Notes under the pieces: model-generated
The model's input: the letters and a program-made list of their open reading frames with translations, nothing else
Database searches by the model: none
Told to the model about the DNA's origin: nothing
Shown: positions 42,288 through 52,253 of the stretch, in pieces
How the letters are laid out: every line of letters starts with the position of its first letter
Position numbering within the stretch: the first letter of the stretch is position 1
Made by a program: the position numbers and the translations under genes
From: Comamonadaceae bacterium
GTDB lineage: Bacteria; Pseudomonadota; Gammaproteobacteria; Burkholderiales; Burkholderiaceae_C
DNA: 64,000 nt
Assembly: GCA_947447975.1 (NCBI GenBank)
Contig: CANFLU010000001.1
Span: 62,001 to 126,000, forward strand
Direction: 5' to 3'

Positions 42288-44459
42288 ATGTCCTCCCCCC
42301 ACAACGCTATGAATACCGCCCAGCAAGAGGCGGTGAACTATATCCACGGCCCCTGCCTGGTACTGGCCGGCGCCGGTTCGGGCAAAACCCGCGTCATCAC
42401 CCACAAAATCGCGCGCCTGATCCAAGTGGGCATGCCGGCGAACAAAATTGCCGCCATCACCTTTACCAACAAAGCCGCTGCCGAAATGCGCGAGCGCGCC
42501 AAAGCGCTGATTGGCAAAGCCGCGCAAGAAGTCCTGATCTGCACTTTTCATGCATTGGGCGTGCGTATGTTGCGCAGCCACGGTTCGGTCTTAGGGCTCA
42601 AACCCCAGTTCAGCATTTTGGATACCTCGGATGTGACCAGCATCTTAAAAGACGCTGGTGGCAGCACCGATTCGGCCACGGCACGCAACTGGCAATGGAC
42701 GATTAGCGCCTGGAAAAGCGCCGGGCTCAATGCAGCCCAAGCGTTAGGCGTGGCAGCCGATGAGGACGAACGCCAGGCCGCCGTCATCATGGGGCGCTAT
42801 GAGGAGCGCTTGAGTGCCTACCAAAGCGTGGACTTTGACGACTTGATCAGCCTGCCGCTCAAGCTCTTGCGCGAGCACGCAGAGGTACGCGCGCAATGGC
42901 AGGCTTTTGCCGGGCATGTACTCGTCGATGAATACCAGGACACCAATGCCACGCAATACGCCATGCTCAAGCTGCTGGTCGGTTGCGAGCCCGATGGCAG
43001 CCTGGCACCGGGGCGGGACGCGGCGCGCTTTACTGCGGTGGGCGATGACGACCAAAGTATTTATGGCTGGCGCGGCGCGACGCTGGACAATCTGCGTTTG
43101 CTGCCGCAAGATTTCCCGGCACTCAAAGTTATCAAGTTGGAGCAAAACTACCGCTCCACCGCCGCCATATTGCGGGCGGCCAATAATGTGATTGCCGCCA
43201 ACCCCAAGTTGTTCCCGAAGAACCTGTGGAGCGATTTGGGCGAAGGCGAACCGGTGCGTGTAGTGGATGCCGATAGCGAAGACCACGAAGCAGAGCGCGT
43301 GGTGGCGCGCATCCAAAGTTTGCGCGCTGAAGGCACGCTGGCGCAAGCGGGGCTGCAGTTCAAAGAGCTGCGCGACTTTGCCGTGCTCTACCGTGCCAAC
43401 CACCAGGCCAGGCCTTTTGAAAAAGCTTTGCGCAAAGCCGGTATTGCCTACAAGGTATCGGGCGGGCAGAGCTTCTTTGAACGCGCCGAAATTCGCGACC
43501 TGTGTGCGTGGCTGCGCCTGTGGGCCAATAACGATGACGACCCGGCTTTTTTGCGCGCCGTCACCACCCCCAAGCGCGGCATAGGGCACCAGACTTTGGG
43601 CAGTCTGGGCACGTTTGCCAGCCGTTACAAACTCAGTTTGTTTGAAGCCTTGTTTTCTTCTTCGCTAGGCTCGGTCTTGCCCAGCCGCGCAGTAGGCAGT
43701 TTGCATGAATTTGGCCGAACGGTGAACGACTTGCAGTTTCGCGCCAAGCACACCGAGGGCGCGGAAAACGCCTTGCTTTTTCTCAAGACCTGGTTGGCCG
43801 ACATGGCCTACGAAAAACATTTGTACGACACCGAAGACAGCCCGCAAATCGCTGCCGTCAAATGGACCAATGTGATGGAATTTTGCGAATGGATGGCGCA
43901 GCGTTGCGGCGGGCAAATGGACGATGACATCCTGATCACCCAGCGCGCCAGCAAAAACCTGCTGGACGTGGCGCAAAACATCGCACTCTTATCCACCTTG
44001 ACCGAGCGCGAGAAAGACCAAAACGTCGTTACCTTGTCCACCCTGCATGCCGCCAAGGGCCTGGAGTGGCCGCATGTGATGCTGGTGGGCGTGACCGAAG
44101 GTATGCTGCCTTTCAAGATGGAGGAGACGGGTAAAGCCAGTGCGGATAAAGCGGGCGATGAAGCGTCGGACGAAGCCGCTACCGCGCTTGCGCACGCAGA
44201 CCTAGCCACCCGCTTGCAAGAAGAGCGGCGCTTGATGTACGTGGGCATAACCCGCGCCCAACGCACGTTGTCCGTGAGCTGGACGCGGCGGCGCAAAAAA
44301 GGGCGCGACACGATTGCCGCGCAGCCCAGCCGCTTTATTGCCGAGATGGCTTTGGACAAAGCCACCATCAAAGAAGACCCGCGCGAAAAGCTACGCGCCT
44401 TGCGCGCCGAGTTTGCAGCACGCGCCGCTGCGGTGGCAGAAAAGAAGCCGACGCAATGA
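42288..44459 (+). CDS. rep: UvrD/Rep-family ATP-dependent DNA helicase
   Basis: MNTAQQEAVNYIHGPCLVLAGAGSGKTRVITHKIARLI, VGDDDQSIYGWRGA, STLHAAKGLEWPHVMLVGVTEGMLP; start may be ATG 42309. Confidence 0.93.
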   Translation: MSSPHNAMNTAQQEAVNYIHGPCLVLAGAGSGKTRVITHKIARLIQVGMPANKIAAITFTNKAAAEMRERAKALIGKAAQEVLICTFHALGVRMLRSHGSVLGLKPQFSILDTSDVTSILKDAGGSTDSATARNWQWTISAWKSAGLNAAQALGVAADEDERQAAVIMGRYEERLSAYQSVDFDDLISLPLKLLREHAEVRAQWQAFAGHVLVDEYQDTNATQYAMLKLLVGCEPDGSLAPGRDAARFTAVGDDDQSIYGWRGATLDNLRLLPQDFPALKVIKLEQNYRSTAAILRAANNVIAANPKLFPKNLWSDLGEGEPVRVVDADSEDHEAERVVARIQSLRAEGTLAQAGLQFKELRDFAVLYRANHQARPFEKALRKAGIAYKVSGGQSFFERAEIRDLCAWLRLWANNDDDPAFLRAVTTPKRGIGHQTLGSLGTFASRYKLSLFEALFSSSLGSVLPSRAVGSLHEFGRTVNDLQFRAKHTEGAENALLFLKTWLADMAYEKHLYDTEDSPQIAAVKWTNVMEFCEWMAQRCGGQMDDDILITQRASKNLLDVAQNIALLSTLTEREKDQNVVTLSTLHAAKGLEWPHVMLVGVTEGMLPFKMEETGKASADKAGDEASDEAATALAHADLATRLQEERRLMYVGITRAQRTLSVSWTRRRKKGRDTIAAQPSRFIAEMALDKATIKEDPREKLRALRAEFAARAAAVAEKKPTQ

Positions 44460-44601
44460 GGCCGGCGCAAGAATGGGCAGCTTGCAGTAGTGCGCTGGAC
44501 GATGTGTGCGCTCGTGCGAGGACAATCGATGCTTGCGGGCTTGGCAGCTGCGTGCCTTAAGCCCATTTTTCACCTCACCCGCGTACAGCCCTTTGTCTTA
44601 C

Positions 44602-46437
44602 TTGAGTATCCTGCAGGAAGTATTTGGTTACGACTCTTTTCGCGGGCCGCAGCAATCCATCATTGAGCATGTGGGCAAGGGCGGCGATGCGCTGGTATTG
44701 ATGCCCACCGGTGGCGGTAAGTCGCTGTGCTACCAAATTCCGGCGATTGCGCGCCAGCGTGCGGGGCACGGCATCACGGTGGTGATTTCGCCGCTGATCG
44801 CACTCATGCACGACCAGGTGGGCGCATTGCATGAGGCAGGGGTGAGTGCTGCGTTTCTGAATTCCACGCTCTCTGGCGAAGCGGCTTATCAGGTGGAGCA
44901 ACGTCTGCTGCGCGGCGATGTCACGCTCTTGTACGCTGCACCCGAGCGCGTGACCACGCCGCGTTTTTTGGCGCAACTCGACTCCTTGTTTGAACGCGGG
45001 CAACTCAGTCTGTTTGCGATTGACGAGGCGCACTGCGTCAGCCAATGGGGCCACGATTTCCGGCCCGAATACCGCGCACTAACGGTGTTGCACGAACGCT
45101 ACCCCGGCGTGCCGCGCATGGCCTTGACGGCTACCGCCGATGACTTAACGCGTGCCGATGTGCTGGAGCGTTTGCAGCTAGAACAAGCGCGCGCATTTAT
45201 CAGCAGTTTTGACCGGCCCAATATCCGCTACACCATTGTGGAAAAACGGGAAGGCAGCACCCAATTGCTGCGCTTTATCGAGCGCGAGCATGCGGGCGAT
45301 GCTGGCATTGTGTATTGCCAGTCGCGCAAAAAAGTGGAAGACATTGCGGACATGCTGCGCCAAACCGGCATCAAGGCCTTGCCCTACCACGCCGGCCTGG
45401 ACAGCAAAGTACGCCAGACCCACCAGGACCGTTTTTTGCGCGAAGAGGGCATGGTGATGGTGGCGACGATTGCGTTTGGCATGGGCATCGACAAGCCCGA
45501 TGTGCGCTTTGTGGCGCATCTGGACATGCCCAAAAACATAGAGGGCTATTACCAAGAAACCGGGCGCGCCGGGCGCGACGGGCTCAGCGCCGACGCCTGG
45601 ATGTGCTATGGCCTACAAGACGTGGTGAACCAGCGGCGCATGATTGATGAGGGCCCGGCCGAAGAAGATTTCAAACAAGTCATGCGCGGCAAGCTCGAAG
45701 CCTTGCTGGGTTTGGCCGAAGCCACCGATTGCAGGCGCGTGCGTTTGCTGGCCTACTTTGGCCAGGCCAGCAGCGCCTGCGGCAATTGCGACAACTGTTT
45801 GAACCCGCCGGCGGTGTGGGACGGCAGCGAAGCGGCGCAGATGTTGCTGTCCACGATATATCGCATCCAGCAGCACAGCGGCATCAGCTTTGGCGCCGGG
45901 CACCTGATGGATGTGGTGCGCGGCAAGCGCAGCGATAAGGTGCTGCAACATGGGCATGAACACCTCAGCACCTTCGGAGTAGGACAGACATTGACCGAAC
46001 TGCAATTGCGCGGCGTGCTGCGCCAATTGCTGGCGCTCGGCGCGGTCATGGTCGATGTGCAGGCCTTTAATACCCTGGTGCTGACGCCCCAGGCGCGCCC
46101 GATATTGAAAGGCGAGCAGGCGGTGCGACTGCGCCATTCGCTGTCTACGCCCAAGGTGGCCAAGGTCAAAGGGACTGGCGGTGCCTCGGCCTTGAAAGCG
46201 CCGGTCGACCTGGATGCCGCCGCCCTGGCGCGCTACGCGGCGCTCAAGGCCTGGCGCGCGGAAGTTGCGCGGGAACACAATTTGCCGGCCTACGTCATCT
46301 TCCACGACGCCACCTTGGCAGCTATCGCCCAACTGGCCCCGAACTCCATTGGCGATTTGCAAGGCATCAGCGGCATGGGGGTGAAAAAGCTGGAAGCCTA
46401 TGCCAGCGAGGTCCTGCGTGTCGTGGCACAGGCGTAA
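44602..46437 (+). CDS. recQ: ATP-dependent DNA helicase RecQ; start uncertain (ORF opens at ATG 44506, homology begins near in-frame TTG 44602)
   Basis: [57 protein letters not shown]-terminal HRDC-like segment. Confidence 0.93.
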   Translation: MSILQEVFGYDSFRGPQQSIIEHVGKGGDALVLMPTGGGKSLCYQIPAIARQRAGHGITVVISPLIALMHDQVGALHEAGVSAAFLNSTLSGEAAYQVEQRLLRGDVTLLYAAPERVTTPRFLAQLDSLFERGQLSLFAIDEAHCVSQWGHDFRPEYRALTVLHERYPGVPRMALTATADDLTRADVLERLQLEQARAFISSFDRPNIRYTIVEKREGSTQLLRFIEREHAGDAGIVYCQSRKKVEDIADMLRQTGIKALPYHAGLDSKVRQTHQDRFLREEGMVMVATIAFGMGIDKPDVRFVAHLDMPKNIEGYYQETGRAGRDGLSADAWMCYGLQDVVNQRRMIDEGPAEEDFKQVMRGKLEALLGLAEATDCRRVRLLAYFGQASSACGNCDNCLNPPAVWDGSEAAQMLLSTIYRIQQHSGISFGAGHLMDVVRGKRSDKVLQHGHEHLSTFGVGQTLTELQLRGVLRQLLALGAVMVDVQAFNTLVLTPQARPILKGEQAVRLRHSLSTPKVAKVKGTGGASALKAPVDLDAAALARYAALKAWRAEVAREHNLPAYVIFHDATLAAIAQLAPNSIGDLQGISGMGVKKLEAYASEVLRVVAQA

Positions 46438-46438
46438 A

Positions 46439-46459
46439 AAACCCCGCTTTGCGGGGTTT
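46439..46459 (+). terminator. Hairpin AAACCCCGC-TTT-GCGGGGTTT after recQ
   Basis: 9-bp perfect stem overlapping/abutting the recQ stop region. Confidence 0.8.
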
Positions 46460-46556
46460 GGGGGGTAGTCAGCGGTATGGCCTTACACCAGCGGCACTTG
46501 GTGGCAAGTGCTGAAGCCGACCGGCGACGCATCGCGCGATGGGCGGCTTTGGCCGC

Positions 46557-46859
46557 TCAATGGTGCTGGAAGCTGCTTTCGTAGGCCAGGGCTGCGCCAC
46601 TCAAGGTGTTTTGCAGGCGGGCGATGGCTTTGTGGTGGCGCGGGCCCTGGGCGGCGTCTGAGGCATGTTGGTGGTGGTGTTGCAATAGCGTCTGCACTTT
46701 GGCCCGGCATACATCGAGCGCACCGGCGAAATTCAGGGCGATATAGGCGGAGTGGTCGGCCCGGGTTTGGCGGTATTCATCCGACCAGTAATTGAATAAC
46801 TGCCACTGGTAGGTACCTTTTTCGGGCATTTGGATTGCGGTTTTTTGCATAACAGCCAT
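46557..46859 (-). CDS. Hypothetical protein, small, His-rich helical
   Basis: Only substantial ORF in the recQ-GPx gap; coherent sequence MPEKGTYQWQLFNYWSDEYRQTRADHSAYIALNFAGALDVCRAKVQTLLQHHHQHASDAAQ. Confidence 0.5.
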   Translation of the reverse strand: MAVMQKTAIQMPEKGTYQWQLFNYWSDEYRQTRADHSAYIALNFAGALDVCRAKVQTLLQHHHQHASDAAQGPRHHKAIARLQNTLSGAALAYESSFQHH

Positions 46860-47077
46860 AAAGTGAAGGCCCCTGCGGGCACAAACGCCACAAGAATAGT
46901 GGCGCCCTCCTATCACGCGCCAGTGCGCCGGGCGGTTGACAGCCGCTGTGTAAATTTTTTGCTTCCCGGGCTCTGCACAAGCGGACAGGCGGCCGGGATT
47001 GCACCCACCTATGCGGCCTTGGCACTAAAATCTGCAGCTGTGACCGGCCTTCTCGGCACTATTTTGAAAGTCTTTGT

Positions 47078-47221
47078 ATGTCCAGCGCTCCTTCCCACGC
47101 CCCTGAAGACCACGAACATGACCCCATCGAAGACGTCGTCCCGATGATGCCCATCGTATTGCCCATAGCCGGAGCCGTACTGATGTTCTTGCTAGCCTTT
47201 ATCGCTGTCAACATGGCCTAA
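47078..47221 (+). CDS. 47-aa small single-pass membrane protein (below the ORF-track length cutoff)
   Basis: Translation MSSAPSHAPEDHEHDPIEDVVPMMPIVLPIAGAVLMFLLAFIAVNMA: acidic N-terminus and one clear TM helix. Confidence 0.55.
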   Translation: MSSAPSHAPEDHEHDPIEDVVPMMPIVLPIAGAVLMFLLAFIAVNMA

Positions 47222-47288
47222 TTTTGCGGTTTCGCTGGCCCGCCCTGCTCGCTGGGCGGCGCCACAGACTTCAGGTTTTGTATTTCTT

Positions 47289-47885
47289 ATGGCCTTTGCC
47301 TTGCGATTTTCCCGTCTCCAGCGTCGCGTTCTGGCCGTGGGTGCCGTCCTGTGCTGGGTCAGCAGCGGCTCTGCCAGCGCTACCGAGAATGCCACCGCCG
47401 CCTGCCCACCGCTCTTGCAGAAAAGCTTTAACCGCTTGCAAGACGACGCCCCCCAAAACCTGTGCCAATACGCTGGCAAAGTGCTGCTGGTAGTCAATAC
47501 CGCCAGCTATTGCGGCTTTACGCCCCAATACGAAGGCCTTGAAAAGCTCTATGCCCAGTACAGCAGCAAAGGCTTGGTGGTGCTGGGTTTCCCCTCGAAC
47601 GACTTTGGCGAGCAAGAGCCGGGCAAAGGGAAGGCGATAGCTGACTTTTGTTACAACACCTACGGGGTGAAGTTCCCCATGTTTGAAAAAACCGTGGTCA
47701 GCGGCAAAAGTGCCAACCCGCTGTTTAGCGACCTGGCCAAAGCTGGTGGCGGTAGCCCAAAGTGGAATTTTTATAAATACCTGATCGGGCGCGATGGCAA
47801 GCTTATCGACAGCTACTCCAGCATGACCAAGCCTGACAGCAGCGGCCTGGTCAAAGACATCCAAAAAGCCCTGGCGCAGCCCTGA
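47289..47885 (+). CDS. Glutathione peroxidase with N-terminal signal-like sequence
   Basis: VLLVVNTASYCGFTPQYEGLEKLYAQYSSKGLVVLGFPSNDFGEQEPG; hydrophobic N-terminus ending SASATEN. Confidence 0.92.
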   Translation: MAFALRFSRLQRRVLAVGAVLCWVSSGSASATENATAACPPLLQKSFNRLQDDAPQNLCQYAGKVLLVVNTASYCGFTPQYEGLEKLYAQYSSKGLVVLGFPSNDFGEQEPGKGKAIADFCYNTYGVKFPMFEKTVVSGKSANPLFSDLAKAGGGSPKWNFYKYLIGRDGKLIDSYSSMTKPDSSGLVKDIQKALAQP

Positions 47886-47946
47886 GGCAGTGGCTCTAGC
47901 GGCAAGCCGCCCCACAAACATCAAGCCCCAACCCCCTTGCAGCAAG

Positions 47947-47976
47947 TCTAAGCACACCTTGCGCGCTTAGATTTTT
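47947..47976 (+). terminator. Hairpin TCTAAGC-N11-GCTTAGA followed by TTTTT
   Basis: 7-bp perfect stem plus T-run ~60 bp after the glutathione peroxidase stop. Confidence 0.7.
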
Positions 47977-48044
47977 CGTCGGCGCCAGCATCTGCCCGCA
48001 AAGGCATGAAGCAAGCTTTTGCCACCTTGTTTAGGCGAGTAGGT

Positions 48045-48063
48045 TTATGCATTTTATGCATAA
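48045..48063. promoter_or_regulatory. Inverted repeat TTATGCAT-TTT-ATGCATAA upstream of the pckG promoter
   Basis: 8-bp perfect arms, ~20 bp upstream of a TTGTAA-N16-TAAAAT promoter-like pair (48082-48109). Confidence 0.6.
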
Positions 48064-48116
48064 CTATTGGCTGTAACCGGCTTGTAACTTAAGTACCCCT
48101 TCCTAAAATCGACTCC

Positions 48117-48190
48117 CCGCAGGCTGTCCTGCGGCGGTTTGCCACAGCCCCGGTCCGTGACGTGACGGGGGCTGTGGCAAACCCGATTTT
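48117..48190 (+). promoter_or_regulatory. Tandem-hairpin 5' leader of pckG (candidate attenuator or RNA element)
   Basis: CCGCAGG-CTGT-CCTGCGG (48117-48134), then a 16-bp perfect stem GGTTTGCCACAGCCCC/GGGGCTGTGGCAAACC (48136-48151/48168-48183), then GATTTTT. Confidence 0.75.
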
Positions 48191-48210
48191 TAACTTTAGG
48201 AGTACCTCCC

Positions 48211-50091
48211 ATGAACGCAAGCTCGACCCCAGGTCTGGACCTCCAAGCCCCTGCTTATGTAAAAAACCAGCGCCTAATCGCCTGGGTCACCGAAATGGCG
48301 GCATTATGCAAACCCGCCGCCATCCATTGGTGCGATGGTTCGCAGGAGGAATACCAGATGCTGTGCCAGCGCTTGGTTGATGCGGGTACCTTCACCAAAC
48401 TCAATCCGGCCAAGCGCCCGAATAGTTTTTTGGCCTTGTCCGACCCCAGCGATGTGGCGCGCGTCGAAGACCGCACCTATATTTGCAGCGAAAGCAAAGA
48501 GGACGCTGGCCCCACCAATAACTGGATGGCACCGGCCGAAATGCGTGCCACCTTGCAGCCCTTGTTTGACGGTTGCATGCGCGGACGCACCCTATATGTG
48601 GTGCCTTTTTCCATGGGGCCGCTGGGTTCGCACATCGCGCACATCGGCATCGAGCTGAGCGATAGCGCCTATGTGGCCGTCAACCAACGCATCATGACGC
48701 GCATGGGCCGCGCCGTATACGATGTGCTGGGCGCTGACGGTGATTTTGTGCCCTGCATGCACACCGTAGGCGCGCCCCTGACACCGGGGCAGGCCGACGT
48801 GAAATGGCCATGCAACAAGACCAAGTACATCGTGCACTATCCACAAACACGCGAAATTTGGTCTTATGGATCAGGCTATGGCGGCAACGCTTTGCTGGGC
48901 AAAAAATGCTTTGCGCTGCGCATTGCCTCGACCATGGGCCGGGCCGACGCCAGCGCCGGCAATACCGGCTGGCTCGCCGAGCACATGCTGATTTTGGGCG
49001 TGACCAATCCGCAGGGCAAAAAATACCATGTGGCTGCGGCCTTCCCCAGCGCCTGCGGCAAGACCAATTTCTCCATGCTGGTGCCGCCCGCGGGCTTTGA
49101 GGGCTGGAAGGTCAGCACCATCGGCGACGACATTGCCTGGATCAAACCACACAGCGATGGGCGTATGTACGCCATCAATCCCGAAGCAGGCTATTTCGGC
49201 GTCGCGCCGGGCACCAATTACCACACCAACCCCAATTGCATGGCCAGCTTAGGCCATGACGTGATCTTCACCAATGTTGCGCTCACCGATGATGGCGATG
49301 TGTGGTGGGAAGGCATGGAAAAAGACGACGGCAAACTGCCTGCGCATTTAATTGACTGGCAGGGCAAAGACTGGACACCGGCCATTGCCAAAGAAACCGG
49401 CGCCAAAGCAGCGCATCCGAACTCACGCTTTACCGTGGCAGCCACCAACAACCCAGCGCTGGACAGCGCCTGGGACGATGCCAACGGCGTGCCCATCGAT
49501 GCTTTTATCTTTGGCGGCCGCCGCTCCACGACCGTGCCACTGGTGACCGAAGCGCGCAATTGGGTAGAAGGCGTGTATATGGCCGCCACCATGGGCTCGG
49601 AAACGACCGCAGCTGCCGCAGGACAGCAGGGCGTGGTGCGGCGCGATCCGTTCGCCATGCTGCCCTTTACCGGCTACAACGTGAGTGACTATTTCCAGCA
49701 CTGGCTCAACATCGGTCAAAAAATGGGCCAGGCCGGCGCCAAGTTACCAGCGATTTACTGCGTCAACTGGTTCCGCAAAGGTGCCGACGGCAAGTTTGTG
49801 TGGCCCGGCTACGGCGAAAACATGCGCGTACTCAAGTGGATGATTGACCGCATCGAAGGCAAAGCCATGGGCGTGGACAACGGCTTTGGTGTCAGCCCGG
49901 CGTTTGACGAAATTACCTGGACCGGCCTGGACTTCAGCAAAGCCCAGTTCGCCACCGTCACCAGCCTAGACAAAAGCGATTGGAAAACCGAAATCGCTTT
50001 GCACACCGAATTGTTTAAGCAGTTGGCCTACCACCTGCCCGCGCAACTCGAAAGCACCAAAACGCAGTTGGAACAGCGGCTAGCGGCGTAG
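48211..50091 (+). CDS. pckG: Phosphoenolpyruvate carboxykinase (GTP)
   Basis: Full-length GTP-type [24 protein letters not shown] kinase-1 motif, [33 protein letters not shown]. Confidence 0.97.
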   Translation: MNASSTPGLDLQAPAYVKNQRLIAWVTEMAALCKPAAIHWCDGSQEEYQMLCQRLVDAGTFTKLNPAKRPNSFLALSDPSDVARVEDRTYICSESKEDAGPTNNWMAPAEMRATLQPLFDGCMRGRTLYVVPFSMGPLGSHIAHIGIELSDSAYVAVNQRIMTRMGRAVYDVLGADGDFVPCMHTVGAPLTPGQADVKWPCNKTKYIVHYPQTREIWSYGSGYGGNALLGKKCFALRIASTMGRADASAGNTGWLAEHMLILGVTNPQGKKYHVAAAFPSACGKTNFSMLVPPAGFEGWKVSTIGDDIAWIKPHSDGRMYAINPEAGYFGVAPGTNYHTNPNCMASLGHDVIFTNVALTDDGDVWWEGMEKDDGKLPAHLIDWQGKDWTPAIAKETGAKAAHPNSRFTVAATNNPALDSAWDDANGVPIDAFIFGGRRSTTVPLVTEARNWVEGVYMAATMGSETTAAAAGQQGVVRRDPFAMLPFTGYNVSDYFQHWLNIGQKMGQAGAKLPAIYCVNWFRKGADGKFVWPGYGENMRVLKWMIDRIEGKAMGVDNGFGVSPAFDEITWTGLDFSKAQFATVTSLDKSDWKTEIALHTELFKQLAYHLPAQLESTKTQLEQRLAA

Positions 50092-50112
50092 TTTCTTGCG
50101 AACATGGGTGAA

Positions 50113-50158
50113 TGCAAGATTGCAGGGCCGAGCGGTAATCTTGCAGATGCGCTTTTTA
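50113..50158 (+). terminator. Hairpin TGCAAGATT-N15-AATCTTGCA with downstream T-rich stretch
   Basis: 9-bp perfect stem shortly after the pckG stop. Confidence 0.5.
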
Positions 50159-51895
50159 TTTACACGGCGCAAACACACGCACAGTGCAATGGGCACAGGT
50201 TGAGGGCTTGAGGCGCGCTTTGATGGCGGGCATCAAGTCATCGCCCAGGGTGAAGAAATTTTCTGCGCCAATCGCGTCAAAAGCGCCGCTTTTATGCAGC
50301 ATCGCTAAGGGCTCGTCTTTCATGTGGAAAACGTAAAGTCCGCCGCCCAGTGCGCGGCGACGCTGCGCTTCCTGTGCCAGCCACTGTGCGCCGCCCAAGT
50401 CCACAAAATTAATGCCCGAGGCCACCAGCAGCACATGCACATGCGCCGGATTTCGCGCATCGATGGCTTGCAAAGCTTCTTGTAAATGGTTGACTGCGCC
50501 AAAAAAGATAGAACCATTGATGCGCACAATTTTGAGTTGTGGACAATCGGGCAAAGCGGTAGCTGCGCTAAAGGCTGGCGGCATCTGACCGGGTACCGGT
50601 TTGACGTCATCCACAGTGGGTTGCGAGGTACGTTTGAGGTAGAGCAGCAGCGACAAAGCCACGCCAATGTAAATCGCAAACTCGAGTTGCACGGTGAGCG
50701 TGGCCAGCCAGGTTGCCGCCAGCACCACAGATTCCGAACGGCTGACGCGCAAGATTTCACCGATGTGGTGAAAGTCGATCAAACCCCATGCCACCACAAA
50801 CAAAATGCCGGCCATTGCAGCTACAGGCAGAAACTGCGCCAAGGGCGCGACAAACAGCATGATGAGGAGCAAAAAGACCGCGGAGAAAATCGCTGCCAAA
50901 GGGGTTTGCGCGCCGGCCTGCACATTGAGACCGCTGCGGTTGAAAGAACCGCTCGATGCATAGCCCGAGAAAAAAGCGCCGACGATATTGGACAGGCCCT
51001 GACCGATAAATTCTTGGTTGCCATCGATGCGTTGGCCGGTGTGCAAGGCCATGGAGCGCGCAATGGACACCGCTTCGGTCAAGGCCAATAGCGCCACCGC
51101 CATGGCAATAGGCGCTAAGGTCTGCAGGGTTTGCCAGTCAAAGTCCGGGCTGGACAGTGGCGGAAAGCCGATGCGCAGCGCGCCGATGCTCCCCACGCCG
51201 GTGCGCTGCAAGCCCCAGGCCTGGTTCATGGCATAGGCCAGCACACTGCCACTGACCATGCCCACGATCATGTGTGGCACACGCGGCCACCAGCGGCGCG
51301 CAGCGACACAGCACAGCACCGTAAATAGGCTCACCGAAGTCACATAGGGGTTGATGTCCTGCGCCTGTTGGGCCAGGCCTTGAATCACCGATGCCACCGA
51401 TGCGCCGCGCGGTAGTGCAATGCCAAAGAAGTTTTTGACCTGGCTGATCGCAATCAGCACCGCAGCACCGGCGGTAAAGCCGACGACCACGGTGTGCGAC
51501 ACAAAATTCACCAAGGTGCCAAGCCGCAAACCCCCGAGCAAAAGCTGGAACACACCCACCAAAAAAGTGAGCGTCAGAACCAGCTGCACGTAATGCGCAC
51601 TGCCCGCCTCGGCCAGTGGGCTCATGGTGGCAAAGACGACGATTGAAATCGCCGTGGTCGGGCCAGACACCAAATGCCAGGACGAACCCCACAAAGCGGC
51701 CACGATGGCGGGCAGCATGGCCGCGTATAAACCGTACTCCGGTGGCATACCGGCAATCGTGGCAAAAGCCACCCCCTGGGGAACCAGAATCAAACTGCCG
51801 GTCAGCCCAGCGATCAGGTCGGCGCGCAAGCTGGCGCGGGCCACACGCGGCCACCATTGCAAAAAAGGCAGCCAGCGCTGCAAACCTGAACTCAT
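50156..51895 (-). CDS. SulP-family inorganic anion transporter with STAS domain
   Basis: LRADLIAGLTGSLILVPQGVAFATIAGMPPEYGLYAAMLPAIVAALWGSSWHLVSGPTTAISIV; C-terminal STAS domain (GSIFFGAVNHL...VLLVASGINFVDLGGAQWL). Confidence 0.93.
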   Translation of the reverse strand: MSSGLQRWLPFLQWWPRVARASLRADLIAGLTGSLILVPQGVAFATIAGMPPEYGLYAAMLPAIVAALWGSSWHLVSGPTTAISIVVFATMSPLAEAGSAHYVQLVLTLTFLVGVFQLLLGGLRLGTLVNFVSHTVVVGFTAGAAVLIAISQVKNFFGIALPRGASVASVIQGLAQQAQDINPYVTSVSLFTVLCCVAARRWWPRVPHMIVGMVSGSVLAYAMNQAWGLQRTGVGSIGALRIGFPPLSSPDFDWQTLQTLAPIAMAVALLALTEAVSIARSMALHTGQRIDGNQEFIGQGLSNIVGAFFSGYASSGSFNRSGLNVQAGAQTPLAAIFSAVFLLLIMLFVAPLAQFLPVAAMAGILFVVAWGLIDFHHIGEILRVSRSESVVLAATWLATLTVQLEFAIYIGVALSLLLYLKRTSQPTVDDVKPVPGQMPPAFSAATALPDCPQLKIVRINGSIFFGAVNHLQEALQAIDARNPAHVHVLLVASGINFVDLGGAQWLAQEAQRRRALGGGLYVFHMKDEPLAMLHKSGAFDAIGAENFFTLGDDLMPAIKARLKPSTCAHCTVRVFAPCK

Positions 51896-52081
51896 AAAAA
51901 TACCTTCACTGTAGGCTTGTGCAGCACGGCCAGAGGGCCCCAAAGTAGCAGAAGACCACCTAGGGATAAACCCGCGCTCTGCCAGACCGAAGCATGTGAT
52001 TGTCCTCGCCGGGCTAATCTAGAAAATTCCTCGTCAAAGGTGAATCTCCAGCGAAAGGCGCACTATTTTGCTTCAAGTTGC

Positions 52082-52098
52082 GGCACCACCGTGGTGCA
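52082..52098 (+). promoter_or_regulatory. NtrC-like binding site gGCACC-N5-GGTGCA
   Basis: Matches the TGCACC-N5-GGTGCA consensus at 11 of 12 positions. Confidence 0.6.
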
Positions 52099-52114
52099 AA
52101 ACCGCCGCTTTATC

Positions 52115-52129
52115 TGGCACTATAAAGGC
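52115..52129 (+). promoter_or_regulatory. Sigma-54-like promoter TGGCAC-N5-AGGC (-24 GG, -12 GC)
   Basis: Perfect TGGCAC with GC at the invariant spacing; 17 bp downstream of the NtrC-like site. Confidence 0.6.
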
Positions 52130-52253
52130 ATGCATCTGGCTCTAGTATGGGGACGATGCAGGGGCCAAACTCATAAGCTCATGCATTTGGCTTTTATGCA
52201 AGGGCGTAGCATGGGCCTGGTTTCTCCCGTTTTTTCACTTGAAAGGTTGATCT

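Noticed and set aside
52151-52160. ACGA in GGGGACGATGC considered as a guanidine-II (mini-ykkC) loop
   Set aside because: Flanking bases do not form the required short stem around an ACGR loop, and no second matching hairpin is present.
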